From Desulfovibrio sp. 86 (lineage in GTDB: Bacteria > Desulfobacterota > Desulfovibrionia > Desulfovibrionales > Desulfovibrionaceae), in assembly GCF_902702915.1 (NCBI RefSeq), contig NZ_LR738849.1:682001-746000 (forward strand): a DNA stretch of 64,000 bases. Reading direction: 5' to 3'. Each line of letters begins with the position of its first letter. Positions within the stretch are counted from its first letter, which is position 1. The translations under genes were made by a program, and so were the position numbers. The notes under the pieces were generated by a model. That model saw nothing but the letters and a program-made list of their open reading frames with translations, was not told the DNA's origin and did not search any database. Below, one piece after another: positions 48,539 to 59,249 of this stretch.

Positions 48539-50980
48539 CTATTGCGCGGGCTGCTTTTTGGTTTCGTCTTCGTGCTTTTCGGGGCGCAGGATGCGGCAAA
48601 TGGGCTGGGCCGTCGCACGACCGGAGAAAATTTCCTCCGCGCTGGCGTCCAGAGCCTGAGGCAGCACTTCGTCCACGTGATCCACAAAAACGATCTCAAG
48701 GTCTTTCAGCACCTCATCGGGCACTTCCTTGAGGTCTTTTTCATTGTCGCGGGGCATGAGCACCTTTTTGATGCCGCTGCGGCGCGCGGCCAGCAGCTTT
48801 TCACGCAGGCCGCCAATGGGCAGCACGCGCCCGCGCAGGGATATTTCGCCTGTCATGGCCACGTCGTTGCGCACGGGTATGCCCAGCAGGGCCGACGTGA
48901 TGGACGTGGCCAGGGTGATGCCCGCCGAGGGGCCGTCCTTGGGCGTGGCGCCCGAGGGCACATGGACGTGGATGTCCACCTTGCGGTGGAAGCGGGTGTC
49001 AAGCCCAAGCACTTCGGCCCGCGAACGCACATAGGAAAGCGCCGCCTTGGCCGATTCGGTCATGACCTCGCCCAGTTTGCCCGTGGTGACCACCTGGCCG
49101 GAACCGGCCATGAGGGTGGTTTCCACCAGCAGTATTTCGCCGCCGCGCTGGTTGTAGGCAAGCCCTGCGCACACGCCCACCTGCGGCTCGGCCTCGCGCT
49201 CGTCATGCCGGTATTTTTTGACGCCCAGAATGGAGGATAGGCTTTGGCGCGAAATGTTCACACACTTGTCCAGGTTGTCCTCTTCCACAAGCTTGATGGC
49301 GGTTTTGCGGCACAGGGCGGCAATTTCGCGCTCGAGGTTACGCACGCCGGCCTCGCGGGTGTAGGAACGGATGATCTCAAGGATGGCATTGTCCGACACG
49401 CGGATATTGCTTTCCTTGAGGCCGTGCTCCTCTATCTGGCGCGGCAGGAGAAAGTGCCTGGCTATATGACGTTTTTCCGTCTCAAGGTAGCTGTTGAGTT
49501 CGATGATCTCCATGCGGTCCAGCAAGGGCACGGGAATGGAGTGCAGCGAGTTGGCCGTGGTTATGAAGAATATCTTGGAGAGGTCGTATTCCAGATCCAG
49601 ATAGTGATCCATAAAGGTGTGGTTCTGTTCCGGGTCCAGAACCTCCAGCAGGGCCGAGGAGGGGTCCCCACGGTAGTCGGAGGTCATCTTGTCCACTTCA
49701 TCCAGGCAGAACAATGGGTTATTGTACTTCACCCTCTTGAGGGACTGGATGATCTTGCCCGGCAGCGCCCCCACGTAGGTGCGACGGTGCCCGCGGATTT
49801 CGGCCTCATCGCGCACGCCGCCGAGGGACAGACGCACAAAATCGCGTCCTGTGGCCCTGGCCACGGATTTGGCCAGCGACGTCTTGCCCACGCCGGGGGG
49901 GCCCACAAGGCAGAGAATGGGGCCCTTGAGCCCGTGCGAAAGCTTCTGCACGGCCAGATACTCAAGGATGCGCTCCTTGGGTTTTTCCAGGCCGTAGTGG
50001 TCGCCGTCAAGGATGGCGCGCGCCTTTTCGATATCAATATCTATCTGCTTGAGGTCGTTCCAGGGCAGGTCGAGGATCCAGTCCACATAGTTGCGCACCA
50101 CCGTGTATTCGGCGGCCGACGGCGGCATGCTGCGCAGCTTCTTGGCTTCTGCAAGGGCCTTCTGACGGGCCTCATCGGGCATGTCGCGGTCCTTGATCTT
50201 CTGCTCAAGCTCGTCCACTTCGGCCATGGGGTCGTCATCGCGCCCCATTTCCTTGTTGATGGCCTTGATCTGCTCGTTCAGATAGTATTCGCGCTGGTTG
50301 CGCTCCATCTGCACCTTGACGCGGTTCTTGATGCGCTTTTCCACAGAGGCCAGGGCAACTTCGCCGTGCAGCATCTCGTAGGCCAGCTCCAGGCGTTCGG
50401 TCACGTCGTCCAGCTCGAGGGCTTCCTGCTTTTTGCGGTAGTCCACCTTGAGATTGGGGATGATGGCGTCGGCCAGGGAGCCGGAATCGTGCAGCGCCAT
50501 CATGGAGAGCACGGATTCCTGCGAAAGTTTTTTATTGTTTTTGGCAAATTCTTCCAATGCTTCATGCACGGCGCGCACCAGGGCCTCCCGCTCATCGGGG
50601 CGGCTCTGCCACTCGTTGCGACGGCTCACGCGCACCATGGCGCACTGCTCGTCATCGCGCAAATCGTTCCAGTTGGCGCGGTACATGCCCTCAAAAAGCA
50701 CCTTGATGGTGCCGTCGGGCAGGCGCAGCATCTGAAGAACCTTGCTGACAACGCCCACGGGGGCAAGATCCGAAGCGTCGGGTTTTTCCAGTTCCGGCTC
50801 GAGCTGGGCGACCAGAAAAATCTGCTTGCTGAAGCTGGCCTGCGCGGCCTCTATGGCTTTGATGGAGGCTTCGCGCCCTACAAAAAGCGGCATGATGGAA
50901 CGCGGAAACATGACCACCTCGCGCAAAGGCATGATGGGCAGGTCCACGTATTTTACAGTGCCGCGTTCGGATTCAGTCAT
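48539..50980 (-). CDS. lon: Endopeptidase La, ATP-dependent Lon protease
   Basis: 813 residues. N-terminal substrate domain ([13 protein letters not shown] at about 12-24), AAA domain with Walker [17 protein letters not shown] (about 360) and Walker [13 protein letters not shown], and the Ser-Lys protease domain with [14 protein letters not shown] and [23 protein letters not shown] 50980 has AGGGGAAAA just upstream; ATG 51001 has none. It follows clpX by 193 bases with hairpins between, so it may have its own promoter. Confidence 0.96.
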   Translation of the reverse strand: MTESERGTVKYVDLPIMPLREVVMFPRSIMPLFVGREASIKAIEAAQASFSKQIFLVAQLEPELEKPDASDLAPVGVVSKVLQMLRLPDGTIKVLFEGMYRANWNDLRDDEQCAMVRVSRRNEWQSRPDEREALVRAVHEALEEFAKNNKKLSQESVLSMMALHDSGSLADAIIPNLKVDYRKKQEALELDDVTERLELAYEMLHGEVALASVEKRIKNRVKVQMERNQREYYLNEQIKAINKEMGRDDDPMAEVDELEQKIKDRDMPDEARQKALAEAKKLRSMPPSAAEYTVVRNYVDWILDLPWNDLKQIDIDIEKARAILDGDHYGLEKPKERILEYLAVQKLSHGLKGPILCLVGPPGVGKTSLAKSVARATGRDFVRLSLGGVRDEAEIRGHRRTYVGALPGKIIQSLKRVKYNNPLFCLDEVDKMTSDYRGDPSSALLEVLDPEQNHTFMDHYLDLEYDLSKIFFITTANSLHSIPVPLLDRMEIIELNSYLETEKRHIARHFLLPRQIEEHGLKESNIRVSDNAILEIIRSYTREAGVRNLEREIAALCRKTAIKLVEEDNLDKCVNISRQSLSSILGVKKYRHDEREAEPQVGVCAGLAYNQRGGEILLVETTLMAGSGQVVTTGKLGEVMTESAKAALSYVRSRAEVLGLDTRFHRKVDIHVHVPSGATPKDGPSAGITLATSITSALLGIPVRNDVAMTGEISLRGRVLPIGGLREKLLAARRSGIKKVLMPRDNEKDLKEVPDEVLKDLEIVFVDHVDEVLPQALDASAEEIFSGRATAQPICRILRPEKHEDETKKQPAQ

Positions 50981-51036
50981 AGTTTTCCCCTGAATGGCCA
51001 TATTGGGGCGCAAATGGGCCCCGAACCTGGGAGATT

Positions 51037-51098
51037 AGAGCAGTTTTACCGATAATGGTAAACAGCTCTGCGCGAACTTTAAAAAAATTCGCGCAGAG
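51037..51098. repeat. Two hairpins between clpX and lon
   Basis: gttttaccgataatggtaaac inside agagc / gctct (51037-51069), and ctctgcgcgaa / ttcgcgcagag with a T-rich loop on the minus strand (51066-51098). They share bases and may alternate. They could end clpX transcription; the first has the agagca border of the repeat families. Confidence 0.6.
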
Positions 51099-51173
51099 AT
51101 GCAGAGATGTGGCTGCCGGGCGGCGTGCCACAGCACGCGCCCGCTACGCCATATGGGCCGGAATCAGGCGGCG

Positions 51174-52472
51174 TTACGCGGAGTTGCCGCTCGCCTGCGC
51201 CTGCCCGCCCTTGGTGGCCGGGCTTTCGCCCGCCTCGCCGAACAGCAGCACAGGTTCCTTGCCCTTGTCAATGACGGCCTGATTGATAAGGCATTCACGC
51301 ACATTGGGCATGGAGGGCAGCTTGAACATGATGTCGAGCATGGTGCGTTCCATCACGTTGCGCAGACCGCGCGCGCCGGTTTTACGCTCAATGGCCTTGG
51401 CGGCAATGGCCTTGAGGGAGTTGGGCGTAAACCGCAGGGTCACGTTCTCGAACCCGAACAGCTTCTGGTACTGACGCACCAGGGCGTTTTTGGGTTCAGT
51501 GAGAATACGCACGAGATCAGCTTCATCCAGTTCATCCACATGCGTGATGATGGGTATGCGGCCCACGAATTCGGGAATAAGGCCGAACTTCACCAGATCC
51601 TGCGGGTGAATCCTGTCCAGCAGTTCGCTCAGGGGCATGTCCTTGCTGGCGCGCACCTTGGCGCCAAAGCCCATGGCCCCGCCGCTCATGCGCGATTCCA
51701 CAATCTTGTCCAGTCCCACAAAGGCGCCGCCCACGATGAACAGGATGTTGTTCGTGTTCATGCGGATGAATTCCTGCTGCGGGTGCTTGCGGCCCCCCTT
51801 GGGCGGAATGTTGGCCTCGGTGCCTTCAATGATCTTCAGCAGGGCCTGCTGCACGCCCTCACCTGACACGTCGCGGGTAATGGACGGGCCGTCGCCCTTG
51901 CGGGAAATCTTGTCGATTTCGTCCACATAAATGATGCCCTTGCTGGCGGCTTCAAGATCGTAGTCCGCATTCTGGAGAAGCTGCACCAGAATGTTTTCCA
52001 CATCTTCACCCACATACCCGGCTTCCGTCAGGGTTGTGGCGTCGGCAATGGCAAAGGGCACGCGCAACACGCGGGCCAGGGTTTTGGCCAGCAGGGTTTT
52101 GCCGCTGCCCGAAGGCCCGACCAGCAGGATATTGCTTTTTTCAAGCTCCACGCCGTCATCGCCCAGGGCGTCAGCGTAGAACACGCGTTTGTAGTGGTTG
52201 TGCACGGCCACAGAAAGGATCTTTTTGGCCTCGTGCTGTCCGATGACGTACTGGTCAAGCCTGTCCTTGATTTCCTGCGGAGACAGCAGGCGCTCGTCGC
52301 CCTCGGTGCTTTCCACCTGATCGCGGGCAATGATGTCGTTGCAGGCTTTGACGCACTTGTCGCAAATGCTTGCGCCGTCCTGCACGATAAGGTTGCGCAC
52401 CTCAAGCTCGCTGCGCCCGCAAAAGGAGCAGGTCAAAGGTTCGCTGACCGTGGGTTTGTCGTTCTTGGCCAT
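51174..52472 (-). CDS. clpX: ATP-dependent Clp protease ATP-binding subunit ClpX
   Basis: 432 residues. N-terminal zinc-binding domain [15 protein letters not shown]...ICDKCVKAC (about 14-44), Walker [17 protein letters not shown] (about 115-130), Walker [12 protein letters not shown], sensor [18 protein letters not shown], and the IGF-type loop for ClpP docking (LFGFEN). ATG 52472 overlaps nothing but is one base from the clpP stop. Unfolds substrates for ClpP. Confidence 0.96.
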   Translation of the reverse strand: MAKNDKPTVSEPLTCSFCGRSELEVRNLIVQDGASICDKCVKACNDIIARDQVESTEGDERLLSPQEIKDRLDQYVIGQHEAKKILSVAVHNHYKRVFYADALGDDGVELEKSNILLVGPSGSGKTLLAKTLARVLRVPFAIADATTLTEAGYVGEDVENILVQLLQNADYDLEAASKGIIYVDEIDKISRKGDGPSITRDVSGEGVQQALLKIIEGTEANIPPKGGRKHPQQEFIRMNTNNILFIVGGAFVGLDKIVESRMSGGAMGFGAKVRASKDMPLSELLDRIHPQDLVKFGLIPEFVGRIPIITHVDELDEADLVRILTEPKNALVRQYQKLFGFENVTLRFTPNSLKAIAAKAIERKTGARGLRNVMERTMLDIMFKLPSMPNVRECLINQAVIDKGKEPVLLFGEAGESPATKGGQAQASGNSA

Positions 52473-52473
52473 A

Positions 52474-53082
52474 TTATTCGCTCTTTTCCTGAGCCATCTC
52501 GTGGCGCGAAGTGAGCACGCGGTCAATGATGCCCAGATCTCTGGCTTCTTCAGGAGTCAAAAAGTTATCGCGTTCGGTCGCCTTGACGATATCCTTGAAG
52601 GGGCGGCCGGTATGTTCGGCAAGCATGCGGTTGAGGCGTTCCTTGAGGCGGAGCACTTCGCGGGCATGGATTTCAATATCCGTGGCCTGCCCCTGATAGC
52701 CCGCCGAAGGCTGATGGATCATGATCTGGCTGTTGGGCAGGGCAAAGCGCATGCCAGGCTTGCCCGCGGCCAGAAGGAAGGCGCCCATGCTGGCCGCCCG
52801 CCCCATGCACACCGTGGAAACAGGCGCTGAAATGAAGCGCATGGTGTCATAAATGGCAAGACCGGCAGTAACCGATCCGCCAGGGGAGTTGATATAAAGA
52901 TTGATTTCTTTTTCCGGGTCCTGCGATTCAAGGAAAAGCAGCTGCGCGCAGATGAGCGAGGCCACGGTGTCGTTGACCTCGGAGCCCAGCAGAACGATGC
53001 GGTCCTTGAGCAGGCGCGAGTAGATATCATAGGCGCGTTCGGAACGGCCAGTGGTTTCGATAACCATAGGAACTAGCGACAT
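52474..53082 (-). CDS. clpP: ATP-dependent Clp protease proteolytic subunit
   Basis: 202 residues. Catalytic Ser in [16 protein letters not shown] (about 98), His in [20 protein letters not shown] (about 123) and Asp in [12 protein letters not shown] (about 172). Forms the barrel that ClpX feeds; clpX starts at the next base but one. ATG 53082 with GAGG upstream. Confidence 0.96.
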   Translation of the reverse strand: MSLVPMVIETTGRSERAYDIYSRLLKDRIVLLGSEVNDTVASLICAQLLFLESQDPEKEINLYINSPGGSVTAGLAIYDTMRFISAPVSTVCMGRAASMGAFLLAAGKPGMRFALPNSQIMIHQPSAGYQGQATDIEIHAREVLRLKERLNRMLAEHTGRPFKDIVKATERDNFLTPEEARDLGIIDRVLTSRHEMAQEKSE

Positions 53083-53139
53083 GTGAGCCTCACTACATGG
53101 CCTCAGGGGCCGGATATGGCAGCCCGGGAACGCCCGGGC

Positions 53140-53175
53140 CGCAAAAAAAGCAAAAGGCGGCCTTAGGGCCGCCTT
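53140..53175 (-). terminator. Terminator after tig
   Basis: aaggcggcc pairs with ggccgcctt (53154-53175, loop of four), followed on the minus strand by ttgcttttttt. It sits nine bases after the tig stop, so clpPX needs read-through or its own promoter. Confidence 0.88.
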
Positions 53176-53184
53176 CCCTTATTC

Positions 53185-54537
53185 TTATTTGTCTTCCTTG
53201 TCGCCGGGCTGAGCGCTGGCGGATGCGCCTGGCGCGGCGTCGGGGGCTTTTGGCTCCACTTCTTTGACATTGGCCTTGGCGTATACAAGGTCCATGGCCT
53301 TGTCGGCCAGCATGCGATCACGCAACACGAAGATCATGCCCGAGCGTTCGTACTGCTCGCGCAGGGACTTGAAATCTTCGCCAGTGCGCATGGCAAGCTG
53401 GTAAATCTGTGTGGTGACTTCGTGGTCGGTAACGTCCAGCCCTTCCTTCTTGGCGATGGAAAGCAGCAGAACCTGAGAGCGGGCCAGCTCATCGGCCTGG
53501 GGCTGGGTTTCTTTACGAAGTTCCTCTATGCTCTTGCCAAGGCTTTCCAGGCTACGGCCCTGACGTTCCAGCCTGGCGGCCATGTCGCCCAGCAGTGTGT
53601 TCATCTGGGTTTCCACAAGACTGGGGGGTAATTCAAACTGCACCATCTTGAGCAGGGCGTCCAGCAGGTTTTTCTGCGCCACGCTCTTGCTCAGATTGGT
53701 ACGGCTCTGGATGTAGCTGTTGGCAATGGTTTCTTTCAGCTTGTCCACGCTTTCAAGGCCAAGGGTCTTGGCAAGCTCGTCATTGAGTTCGGGCAGCTTG
53801 CGTTCCTTGATGGCGTGCACCTTGACCTTCATGGTCACGGTCTTGCCCGCCAGATCCTTGGCAAGAAAATCATCGGGAAAACGGATTTCGCCCTCGCCTT
53901 CTTCGCCGTACTTCACGGTCTTGACCAGGGCTTCAAAGTCTTCCAGGGCCTGGCGTTCGCCAAGGGCCAGATCAAAGCTTTCAGCCTTGACGCCTTCAAT
54001 GGGTTCGCCGTTATCAAAGGCAGCAAAGTCAACGGTGGCTATCTGGCCGTCCACGGCGGGGCCTGCGCCGTCTACAGGCACAAGCTCGGCGCGGTCGCGC
54101 AGGATACGGTCAAGCACGTCCTGCACTTCTTTTTCGTCCAGCACCACTTTTTCCTGCTCCACATCCATACCTTCGTAGGGGGGCAAATCAAAGGCGGGCA
54201 GAACTTCAAATTCGATGGTGTACGAAAAGCCCTTGCCGCGATCAAAGGTGTCGGGCGTGTCCACATCAAGGCCGGCAAGGGGCGAGACGTCGAGCTTCTG
54301 CATCACATCATTAATATGCACATTGATGAGGTCCTGACGGGCCTCATCATAAATCTTGTCGCGGAAGCGCTGTTCAATAACCGAGGCCGGGACTTTGCCC
54401 TTACGGAAACCGTCAACCTGCACGGAGGTTTTATACAGGGCGACCGCCCCCATAATGGCGGCTTCGACTTCCTGGGGTTCCGTGGTGATGACGACCTTTT
54501 TTCTTACCGGCGAGATATCTTCAGCGCTATATTCCAC
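53185..54537 (-). CDS. tig: Trigger factor
   Basis: 450 residues. Ribosome-bound chaperone and peptidyl-prolyl isomerase. Ribosome-binding signature [20 protein letters not shown] at about 41-60, PPIase domain about 155-240 ([18 protein letters not shown]), then the C-terminal arms. The tail [18 protein letters not shown] is low complexity. GTG 54537 has AAAAGGAG six bases before it. Starts only 28 bases after the CCA end of tRNA-Leu. Confidence 0.95.
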   Translation of the reverse strand: MEYSAEDISPVRKKVVITTEPQEVEAAIMGAVALYKTSVQVDGFRKGKVPASVIEQRFRDKIYDEARQDLINVHINDVMQKLDVSPLAGLDVDTPDTFDRGKGFSYTIEFEVLPAFDLPPYEGMDVEQEKVVLDEKEVQDVLDRILRDRAELVPVDGAGPAVDGQIATVDFAAFDNGEPIEGVKAESFDLALGERQALEDFEALVKTVKYGEEGEGEIRFPDDFLAKDLAGKTVTMKVKVHAIKERKLPELNDELAKTLGLESVDKLKETIANSYIQSRTNLSKSVAQKNLLDALLKMVQFELPPSLVETQMNTLLGDMAARLERQGRSLESLGKSIEELRKETQPQADELARSQVLLLSIAKKEGLDVTDHEVTTQIYQLAMRTGEDFKSLREQYERSGMIFVLRDRMLADKAMDLVYAKANVKEVEPKAPDAAPGASASAQPGDKEDK

Positions 54538-54565
54538 GAGGGGCTCCTTTTATGGGTGGACGTGA

Positions 54566-54649
54566 TGGTGCGAGAGGGGGGACTTGAACCCCCATACCTA
54601 TGGTGCTGGATTCTAAGTCCAGTGCGTCTACCAATTCCGCCACTCTCGC
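54566..54649 (-). tRNA. tRNA-Leu, anticodon UAG
   Basis: 84 bases with encoded CCA. Acceptor gcgagag / ctctcgc, D-arm gcggaattggtagacgc, anticodon stem ctgga / tccag with loop cttagaa (anticodon UAG), long class-II variable arm accataggtat, T-arm gggggttcaagtccccc. Reads CUA and other CUN codons. The same transcript probably continues into tig. Confidence 0.97.
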
Positions 54650-54764
54650 AAAGCGTGTTTCCATAGCACACTTGCTCCCGGCCCGCAAGCCGTGACCTGC
54701 TCCGCCGGAGGTTCGAGACACGTGGCGGCGTGTGTGGAATTGGCGCCAAAAACGTAACTCTTTA

Positions 54765-54792
54765 ATACTAATGCCTTCCGAAACAATGGCAA
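54765..54792 (-). promoter_or_regulatory. Probable promoter of tRNA-Leu and tig
   Basis: TTGCCA (54787-54792) and TAGTAT (54765-54770), 16 bases apart on the minus strand, about 110 bases before the tRNA. No other gene is in 54650-54970. Confidence 0.55.
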
Positions 54793-54970
54793 CAGGCAAA
54801 GCGAAAAAAAGCGACAGACATGTGACAAGAGCGCGCGCCACGCCCGCGCTCATCTTTTTCAAAGGCAGCGGTGGCCGGGCCAAACCGAGGCATGGAGTCG
54901 GGATAGCTCGCATGACCTGCCTGCGGAATTTCGCTTCAGATCAAAAAGACTCCGTGCTGTACCCAAACAC

Positions 54971-55222
54971 AATAAGAGTTTTAGGGGGTGGGGGCGTGGG
55001 GGAGGAGACCCTTTTTAGAGCATTTGGCTTTTGAAAAAAGTTAAATGCTCTTACGCTGCACGAGAGTGCAGCGCGCCACAACGTGGCGTGGATTCTGCCG
55101 AAAATCGCATTTTCGGCAGAATGATACCTTTGAAATGTGAATATTTCAAAGGTAATCTGGTCTAAATCGGGTCCCTCCCCCACAAAGTTTTTCACCCGTC
55201 CCCCACAAAGTTTTTCACCCGT
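54971..55222 (+). repeat. Type-1 repeat, copy i, interrupted by a type-2 element
   Basis: Left part aataagagttttagggggtg to gaggagacccttttt (54971-55015); right part cgggtccctcccccacaaag with a duplicated tail (55168-55222). The hairpin loop is split by the type-2 element. It ends eight bases from the selD stop. Confidence 0.93.
55016..55164 (+). repeat. Type-2 multi-hairpin element, copy 2
   Basis: 149 bases, tagagcatttggcttttg to atctggtcta. Stems gctgcac / gtgcagc, cgccac / gtggcg, attctgccgaaaat / attttcggcagaat and cctttgaaat / atttcaaagg occur in the same order as in copy 1. Inserted in the loop of type-1 copy i. Confidence 0.93.
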
Positions 55223-55229
55223 CCCACAT

Positions 55230-56288
55230 CTAACGCAGCACCAGGGCCTTGCCGTCGGGTCGGGCCTCCACAACCTCGCCCACCAGGCAGGCCAGATCCC
55301 CGCCTGCCAGCAGCAACTGTCGCGCCTGCTCAACCTGATGGGGTTGCACGGCCAGCAATAGTCCGCCAGAGGTCTGGGCGTCAAAAGCGAGGCTTTCCAC
55401 AGCTTCGTCCACGCCCTCGTGGACCAAGGTCGCGCAGGAGCAGTGCTTGCGGTTCAAATGGCTGCCAGCCGGGATAAGTCCGTCACGCGCATACTCCAGC
55501 GCGCGCGGCAAAAGCGGCAAGGCCTCGGCGTCAAGCACCACGCAGACGCCCGATGCCTGCGCCATTTCAAGCGCATGCCCGCCAAGCCCGAAACCAGTAA
55601 TGTCCGTTGCGGCCACCACCTTGAGCATGCGGATCACTTCACCGCCAACGCTGTTCAGGCGGGAGCACCAGCGGGCGACCTCGGCTTCACTTTCTTCTGC
55701 GCCGTCCCAGCGCGCCTTGACCGCCGTAGCCAACACGCCCGTTCCCAGAGGCTTTGTCAAAAGCAGTTTCTGCCCTGGCGCAAGTCCGTCATTGCGGGCC
55801 ATGTGCGCCGGATCAATGATGCCGGTGACGGCGAGCCCGTACTTGAGTTCGTCGTCCTGCACCGTGTGGCCGCCGGCAAGCACGGCTCCGGCCTCATTCA
55901 TGGCGTCAAGTCCACCGCGCAGAATGGAAGCAAGAATGCCTTGAGGATCGTCCTCGGCCAAAGCCTGAGGAAAAAACGCCACGTTCATGGCGCTCCAGGG
56001 CTCACCACCCATGGCGTACACGTCAGAAAGGGCATTGGCTGCGGCAATGCGGCCAAAGCTGAAAGCGTCGTTGACGATGGGCGCAAGAATATCCACGGTC
56101 TGCACCAGCGCGCGGCCTGGCGGCACGGTCAGGACCACGGCGTCCTCATTACGGGCGCGGCCAGCCAGCACACGGGCTTCAAGGTCGGGCCGGGAACCGG
56201 AGGGCAGACCGCGCAACAAACGCTCCAGAGCCCCTGGAGCAAGTTTGGCAGCTCAGCCTGCGGCGCGGGCTTTTTCCAAAAGCTTCAT
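55230..56288 (-). CDS. selD: Selenide, water dikinase SelD, selenocysteine-containing
   Basis: 352 residues if the in-frame UGA at 56253-56255 is read as selenocysteine (residue 12). The N-terminus is MKLLEKARAAG-Sec-AAKLAPG, matching the catalytic (C/Sec)xxK of SelD. Then NEDAVVLTVPPGRALVQTVD, FGRIAAANALSDVYAMGG and VLAGGHTVQDDELKYGLAV follow the family. It makes selenophosphate for Sec-tRNA. ATG 56288 has GAGGAG six bases before it; a SECIS hairpin follows the UGA. Without recoding the gene would appear truncated from 56219. Confidence 0.95.
56217..56255 (-). promoter_or_regulatory. Bacterial SECIS element with UGA codon of selD
   Basis: After the UGA, caaac / gtttg and gctccag / ctggagc stack into a hairpin (56217-56247) with a small G-rich apical loop gggct. 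Size and distance from the UGA fit SelB-binding bSECIS elements. Confidence 0.88.
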
Positions 56289-56332
56289 GCGCGTCTCCTC
56301 ATTATACGTTATTTTGCAACAAAATTTTTTAC

Positions 56333-56361
56333 AGTATGCACTCTTACTGTTCAAAGGTCAA
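56333..56361 (-). promoter_or_regulatory. Promoter of selD
   Basis: TTGACC (56356-56361) and CATACT (56333-56338) on the minus strand, 17 bases apart, about 45 bases before the start. A TATAAT nearer the gene (56303-56308 region) would start inside the ribosome site and is less likely. Confidence 0.65.
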
Positions 56362-56486
56362 AACCTGGACGCAATAATGAGAGGCAGGACGGTGCTGGAC
56401 GCAAGCGCCTTTGACAATTTTCGCCGTGCATACGAGAAACTGTCTTAACTGAAGCACGCGCACGCGCTTTGGTAAAGCCATAAAAT

Positions 56487-56513
56487 GAAAAGGGGCGCTG
56501 AGCGCCCCTTTTC
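56487..56513 (-). terminator. Terminator of the ribosomal operon
   Basis: gaaaaggggcgct pairs with agcgccccttttc around one base, 32 bases after the rplQ stop. On the minus strand it ends ccttttcatttta. Confidence 0.88.
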
Positions 56514-56544
56514 AATATATTCTGCGTCGTTGAAAAGACATTGC

Positions 56545-57018
56545 CTAGTTGGCTTCGGCCTTTTCCGTGACAGTTCCAGCTTCTTCAGCCTTGGGCTTGC
56601 GCTTGGGCTTGACCGGCGCTTCTTCGGCAGCCTTGGGGGCTTCCGTTGCAACAGTTTCGGCGCTGTGGGTCAGTTCAATAAAAGCCATGGGGGCGTTGTC
56701 GCCCTTGCGGGGCATGGCCAGCTTGAGGATACGGGTGTATCCGCCAGGCACGCCAGCGAAAACAGGGCCGATTTCATCAAACAGACGCTTGACCAGGGCA
56801 TGATCATTGAGCACACGGTAGGCCTGACGGCGGGCGTGCAGGTCATTGCGCTTGGCAAGGGTAATCAGGGGCTCCACAACGCGGCGAAGTTCCTTGGCCT
56901 TGATTTCCGTGGTGCAGATTTTGCCGTGGATCAGCAGCGCCTTGGCGAGATTGTGCAACAACGCCTTACGGTGCGCAGGAGTACGCGAAAGTTTCCTGCC
57001 GGAATTGCTATGCCTCAT
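56545..57018 (-). CDS. rplQ: 50S ribosomal protein L17
   Basis: 157 residues; the conserved core [20 protein letters not shown] to about 120 is followed by a 40-residue Lys/Ala/Glu tail ([17 protein letters not shown]) beyond the usual ~120-130 length. ATG 57018 lies 11 bases inside the rpoA end with GGAAGC upstream. Last gene of the operon. Confidence 0.96.
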   Translation of the reverse strand: MRHSNSGRKLSRTPAHRKALLHNLAKALLIHGKICTTEIKAKELRRVVEPLITLAKRNDLHARRQAYRVLNDHALVKRLFDEIGPVFAGVPGGYTRILKLAMPRKGDNAPMAFIELTHSAETVATEAPKAAEEAPVKPKRKPKAEEAGTVTEKAEAN

Positions 57019-58051
57019 TTTGCTGCTTCCTTTTCCATTCCTGATATTTCTTTTCGAAAGAGTCGACCTTGATGCCGAAGTCGAATCCCATGCTCAACAG
57101 CACACTCTTGATTTCGTCCAGCGATTTGCGGCCGAAATTCTTGGTCTTGAGCATTTCAGCTTCAGTGCGCTGCACCAGTTCGCCCACAAGCGCTATATTG
57201 GCGCTGCGCAGGCAGTTGGTGGCGCGTACCGAAAGCTCAAGATCGTCGATGCTTTTGAACAGGAGTTCATTCACTTCGCCGCTTTCGTTCCCGCCGTTGC
57301 GCATATCGCCGGACACACGTTCATCAAAGTTGATGAAAACGGATATCTGATCCTTGATGATCTTGGCGCTGTATGCAATGGCGTCTTCGGGCGTAAGCGA
57401 GCCGTCAGTCCACACTTCCAGCAGGAGGCGGTCATAGTTTGTCATCTGGCCCACGCGGGCCTGTTCCACCGTGTACGCAACTTTGCGGACAGGGGAAAAG
57501 CTGGAATCCAGCTTGATGAGGCCGATTTCATCGGCCAGACCCTCATGCATGTCGGCGGGCACATAGCCCTTGCCCATGCGGGCCTCAAACTCCATCTCCA
57601 GCACCACGTCCTCGGTGAGGGTCGCGATGTGCAAATCAGGGTTGAGTACTTCTACGTGCTGGTTGGGCACGATATCGGCAGCAGTGACCGGTCCCTTGCG
57701 TTCAACGCGAAGGGTCAGGCGCTGGGGCTCTTCAGTGTCCATGCGCAAACGCACCTGCTTGATGTTGAGGATGACATCAGTGATGTCTTCCAGCACACCG
57801 TGGATGCTGGTGAACTCGTGCTGCACGCCGATGATTTTCACCGACACAAAGGCAGAGCCCTGAAGGGAGGCCAGAAGAACGCGACGCATGGCGTTGCCAA
57901 TGGTGGTTCCGTAGCCCCTTTCCAGAGGTTCACAGACAAACTTGCCGTGTGTGCCGCTGGCGGTCTCTTCTTCGCGCATAATCTGGTCAGGCTTGACAAG
58001 CTCGGACCAGTTGCGCGCATTGATAAGGCGTTCGCCCTGTTTAATAAGCAT
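57008..58051 (-). CDS. rpoA: RNA polymerase subunit alpha
   Basis: 347 residues. N-terminal dimerisation domain with [19 protein letters not shown] (about 43-61) and C-terminal domain with [19 protein letters not shown] and [14 protein letters not shown], which contacts UP elements and activators. Ordinary alpha-operon position between rpsD and rplQ. Confidence 0.97.
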   Translation of the reverse strand: MLIKQGERLINARNWSELVKPDQIMREEETASGTHGKFVCEPLERGYGTTIGNAMRRVLLASLQGSAFVSVKIIGVQHEFTSIHGVLEDITDVILNIKQVRLRMDTEEPQRLTLRVERKGPVTAADIVPNQHVEVLNPDLHIATLTEDVVLEMEFEARMGKGYVPADMHEGLADEIGLIKLDSSFSPVRKVAYTVEQARVGQMTNYDRLLLEVWTDGSLTPEDAIAYSAKIIKDQISVFINFDERVSGDMRNGGNESGEVNELLFKSIDDLELSVRATNCLRSANIALVGELVQRTEAEMLKTKNFGRKSLDEIKSVLLSMGFDFGIKVDSFEKKYQEWKRKQQNEA

Positions 58052-58063
58052 GCGAACCCCCGG

Positions 58064-58690
58064 TTATTTCGAGTAAAGTTCGACGATGAGCTGCTCGTTG
58101 ACGGGGAACTGGATGTCGTCACGCTGCGGCATGGCCTTGACAGTGCCCTTGAAGGCAGCACCATCGGCTTCAAGCCAGGCGGGGCAGCCACGGCGGGCAA
58201 TCACTTCCTGCGCTTCTGCAAGCACGGGAATTTTGCGGTTCTGTTCGGGCACTTCAATGCTGTCGCCCACACGAACCTGCAAGGAGGGGATGTCCACCTT
58301 GCGGCCGTTGAGGGTAAACACGCCGTGACGCACAAGCTGGCGAGCCTGGTTGCGCGAGTTGGCGAACCCGAGACGGAAAACCACGTTATCCAGACGACGT
58401 TCAAGAATGACGAGCAGGTTGGTGCCTGTAACACCCTTCTGCATATCGGCTTTCACAAAGTATCCGTGGAACTGGCGTTCCAGGATACCGTAAATGCGGC
58501 GCGTCTTCTGCTTTTCACGCAGCTGCACTGCGTATTCGCTCACCTTCTTGCGGGCACGGCCGTGCTGGCCGGGAGCGTAGGGGCGGCGATCGTAGGCGCA
58601 TTTGTCAGTGAAGCAGCGGTCGCCCTTCAAAAAGAGCTTGCAGCCCTCGCGGCGACACATGCGGCACTTGGCTTCAGTATATTTGGCCAT
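58064..58690 (-). CDS. rpsD: 30S ribosomal protein S4
   Basis: 208 residues. Zinc-binding type: [18 protein letters not shown] near residues 8-25. S4 domain about 95-160 ([20 protein letters not shown]). S4 often represses the alpha operon; no leader structure was recognised here. Confidence 0.97.
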   Translation of the reverse strand: MAKYTEAKCRMCRREGCKLFLKGDRCFTDKCAYDRRPYAPGQHGRARKKVSEYAVQLREKQKTRRIYGILERQFHGYFVKADMQKGVTGTNLLVILERRLDNVVFRLGFANSRNQARQLVRHGVFTLNGRKVDIPSLQVRVGDSIEVPEQNRKIPVLAEAQEVIARRGCPAWLEADGAAFKGTVKAMPQRDDIQFPVNEQLIVELYSK

Positions 58691-58735
58691 GTATTAATCC
58701 TCTTACGTTACTGGCTCTGCCGGAGCAGGGCCGGT

Positions 58736-59125
58736 CTAGACGCGGCGGCGCTTGGGCGGCCGGCAGCCATTGTGCGGAATGGGCGTGACATCACGAATAA
58801 AGGCGACCTTCATGCCTGCGGCCGAAATGGCGCGCATGGCAGCTTCACGGCCGGAGCCGGGGCCTTTCACATAGATGCCTACAGTACGCATGCCGTTGTC
58901 CTGCGCCTTGCGGGCGGCCGTTTCGGCAGCCACCTGGGCCGCGAAAGGCGTGGACTTGCGTGAGCCCTTGAAGCCGCTCTGGCCCGAAGAAGCCCAGGAA
59001 ACGGCGTTTCCGCGCGTATCCGTAAAAGTAATAATGGTATTGTTAAACGAAGCCTGGATGTGGGCTATGCCCACCGGCACGTTTTTCTTTTCCTTTTTCT
59101 TGACCGCTTTTTTGGGTCTGGCCAT
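58736..59125 (-). CDS. rpsK: 30S ribosomal protein S11
   Basis: 129 residues, full length. [20 protein letters not shown] and the C-terminal [15 protein letters not shown] are typical. Between rpsM and rpsD, 124 bases after rpsM. Confidence 0.97.
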   Translation of the reverse strand: MARPKKAVKKKEKKNVPVGIAHIQASFNNTIITFTDTRGNAVSWASSGQSGFKGSRKSTPFAAQVAAETAARKAQDNGMRTVGIYVKGPGSGREAAMRAISAAGMKVAFIRDVTPIPHNGCRPPKRRRV

Positions 59126-59249
59126 ATCAATCCCTCTGGATGGAGCTTGTCAGATTTATGCTCCGCGCGCGGCGGAAAATCCGTTCGTCCTCACGGCAGC
59201 ACGAATGCTGCGTCCGCTTTACAAACTGCGACAAGCGCAGCCCGCACGC

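Noticed and set aside
49244..51055. 603-residue plus-strand open frame
   Set aside because: Antisense shadow of lon; no recognisable motif and no ribosome site.
56377..56448. 23-residue open frame MRGRTVLDASAFDNFRRAYE...
   Set aside because: No ribosome site, no homology that I know, and it lies in the selD upstream region.
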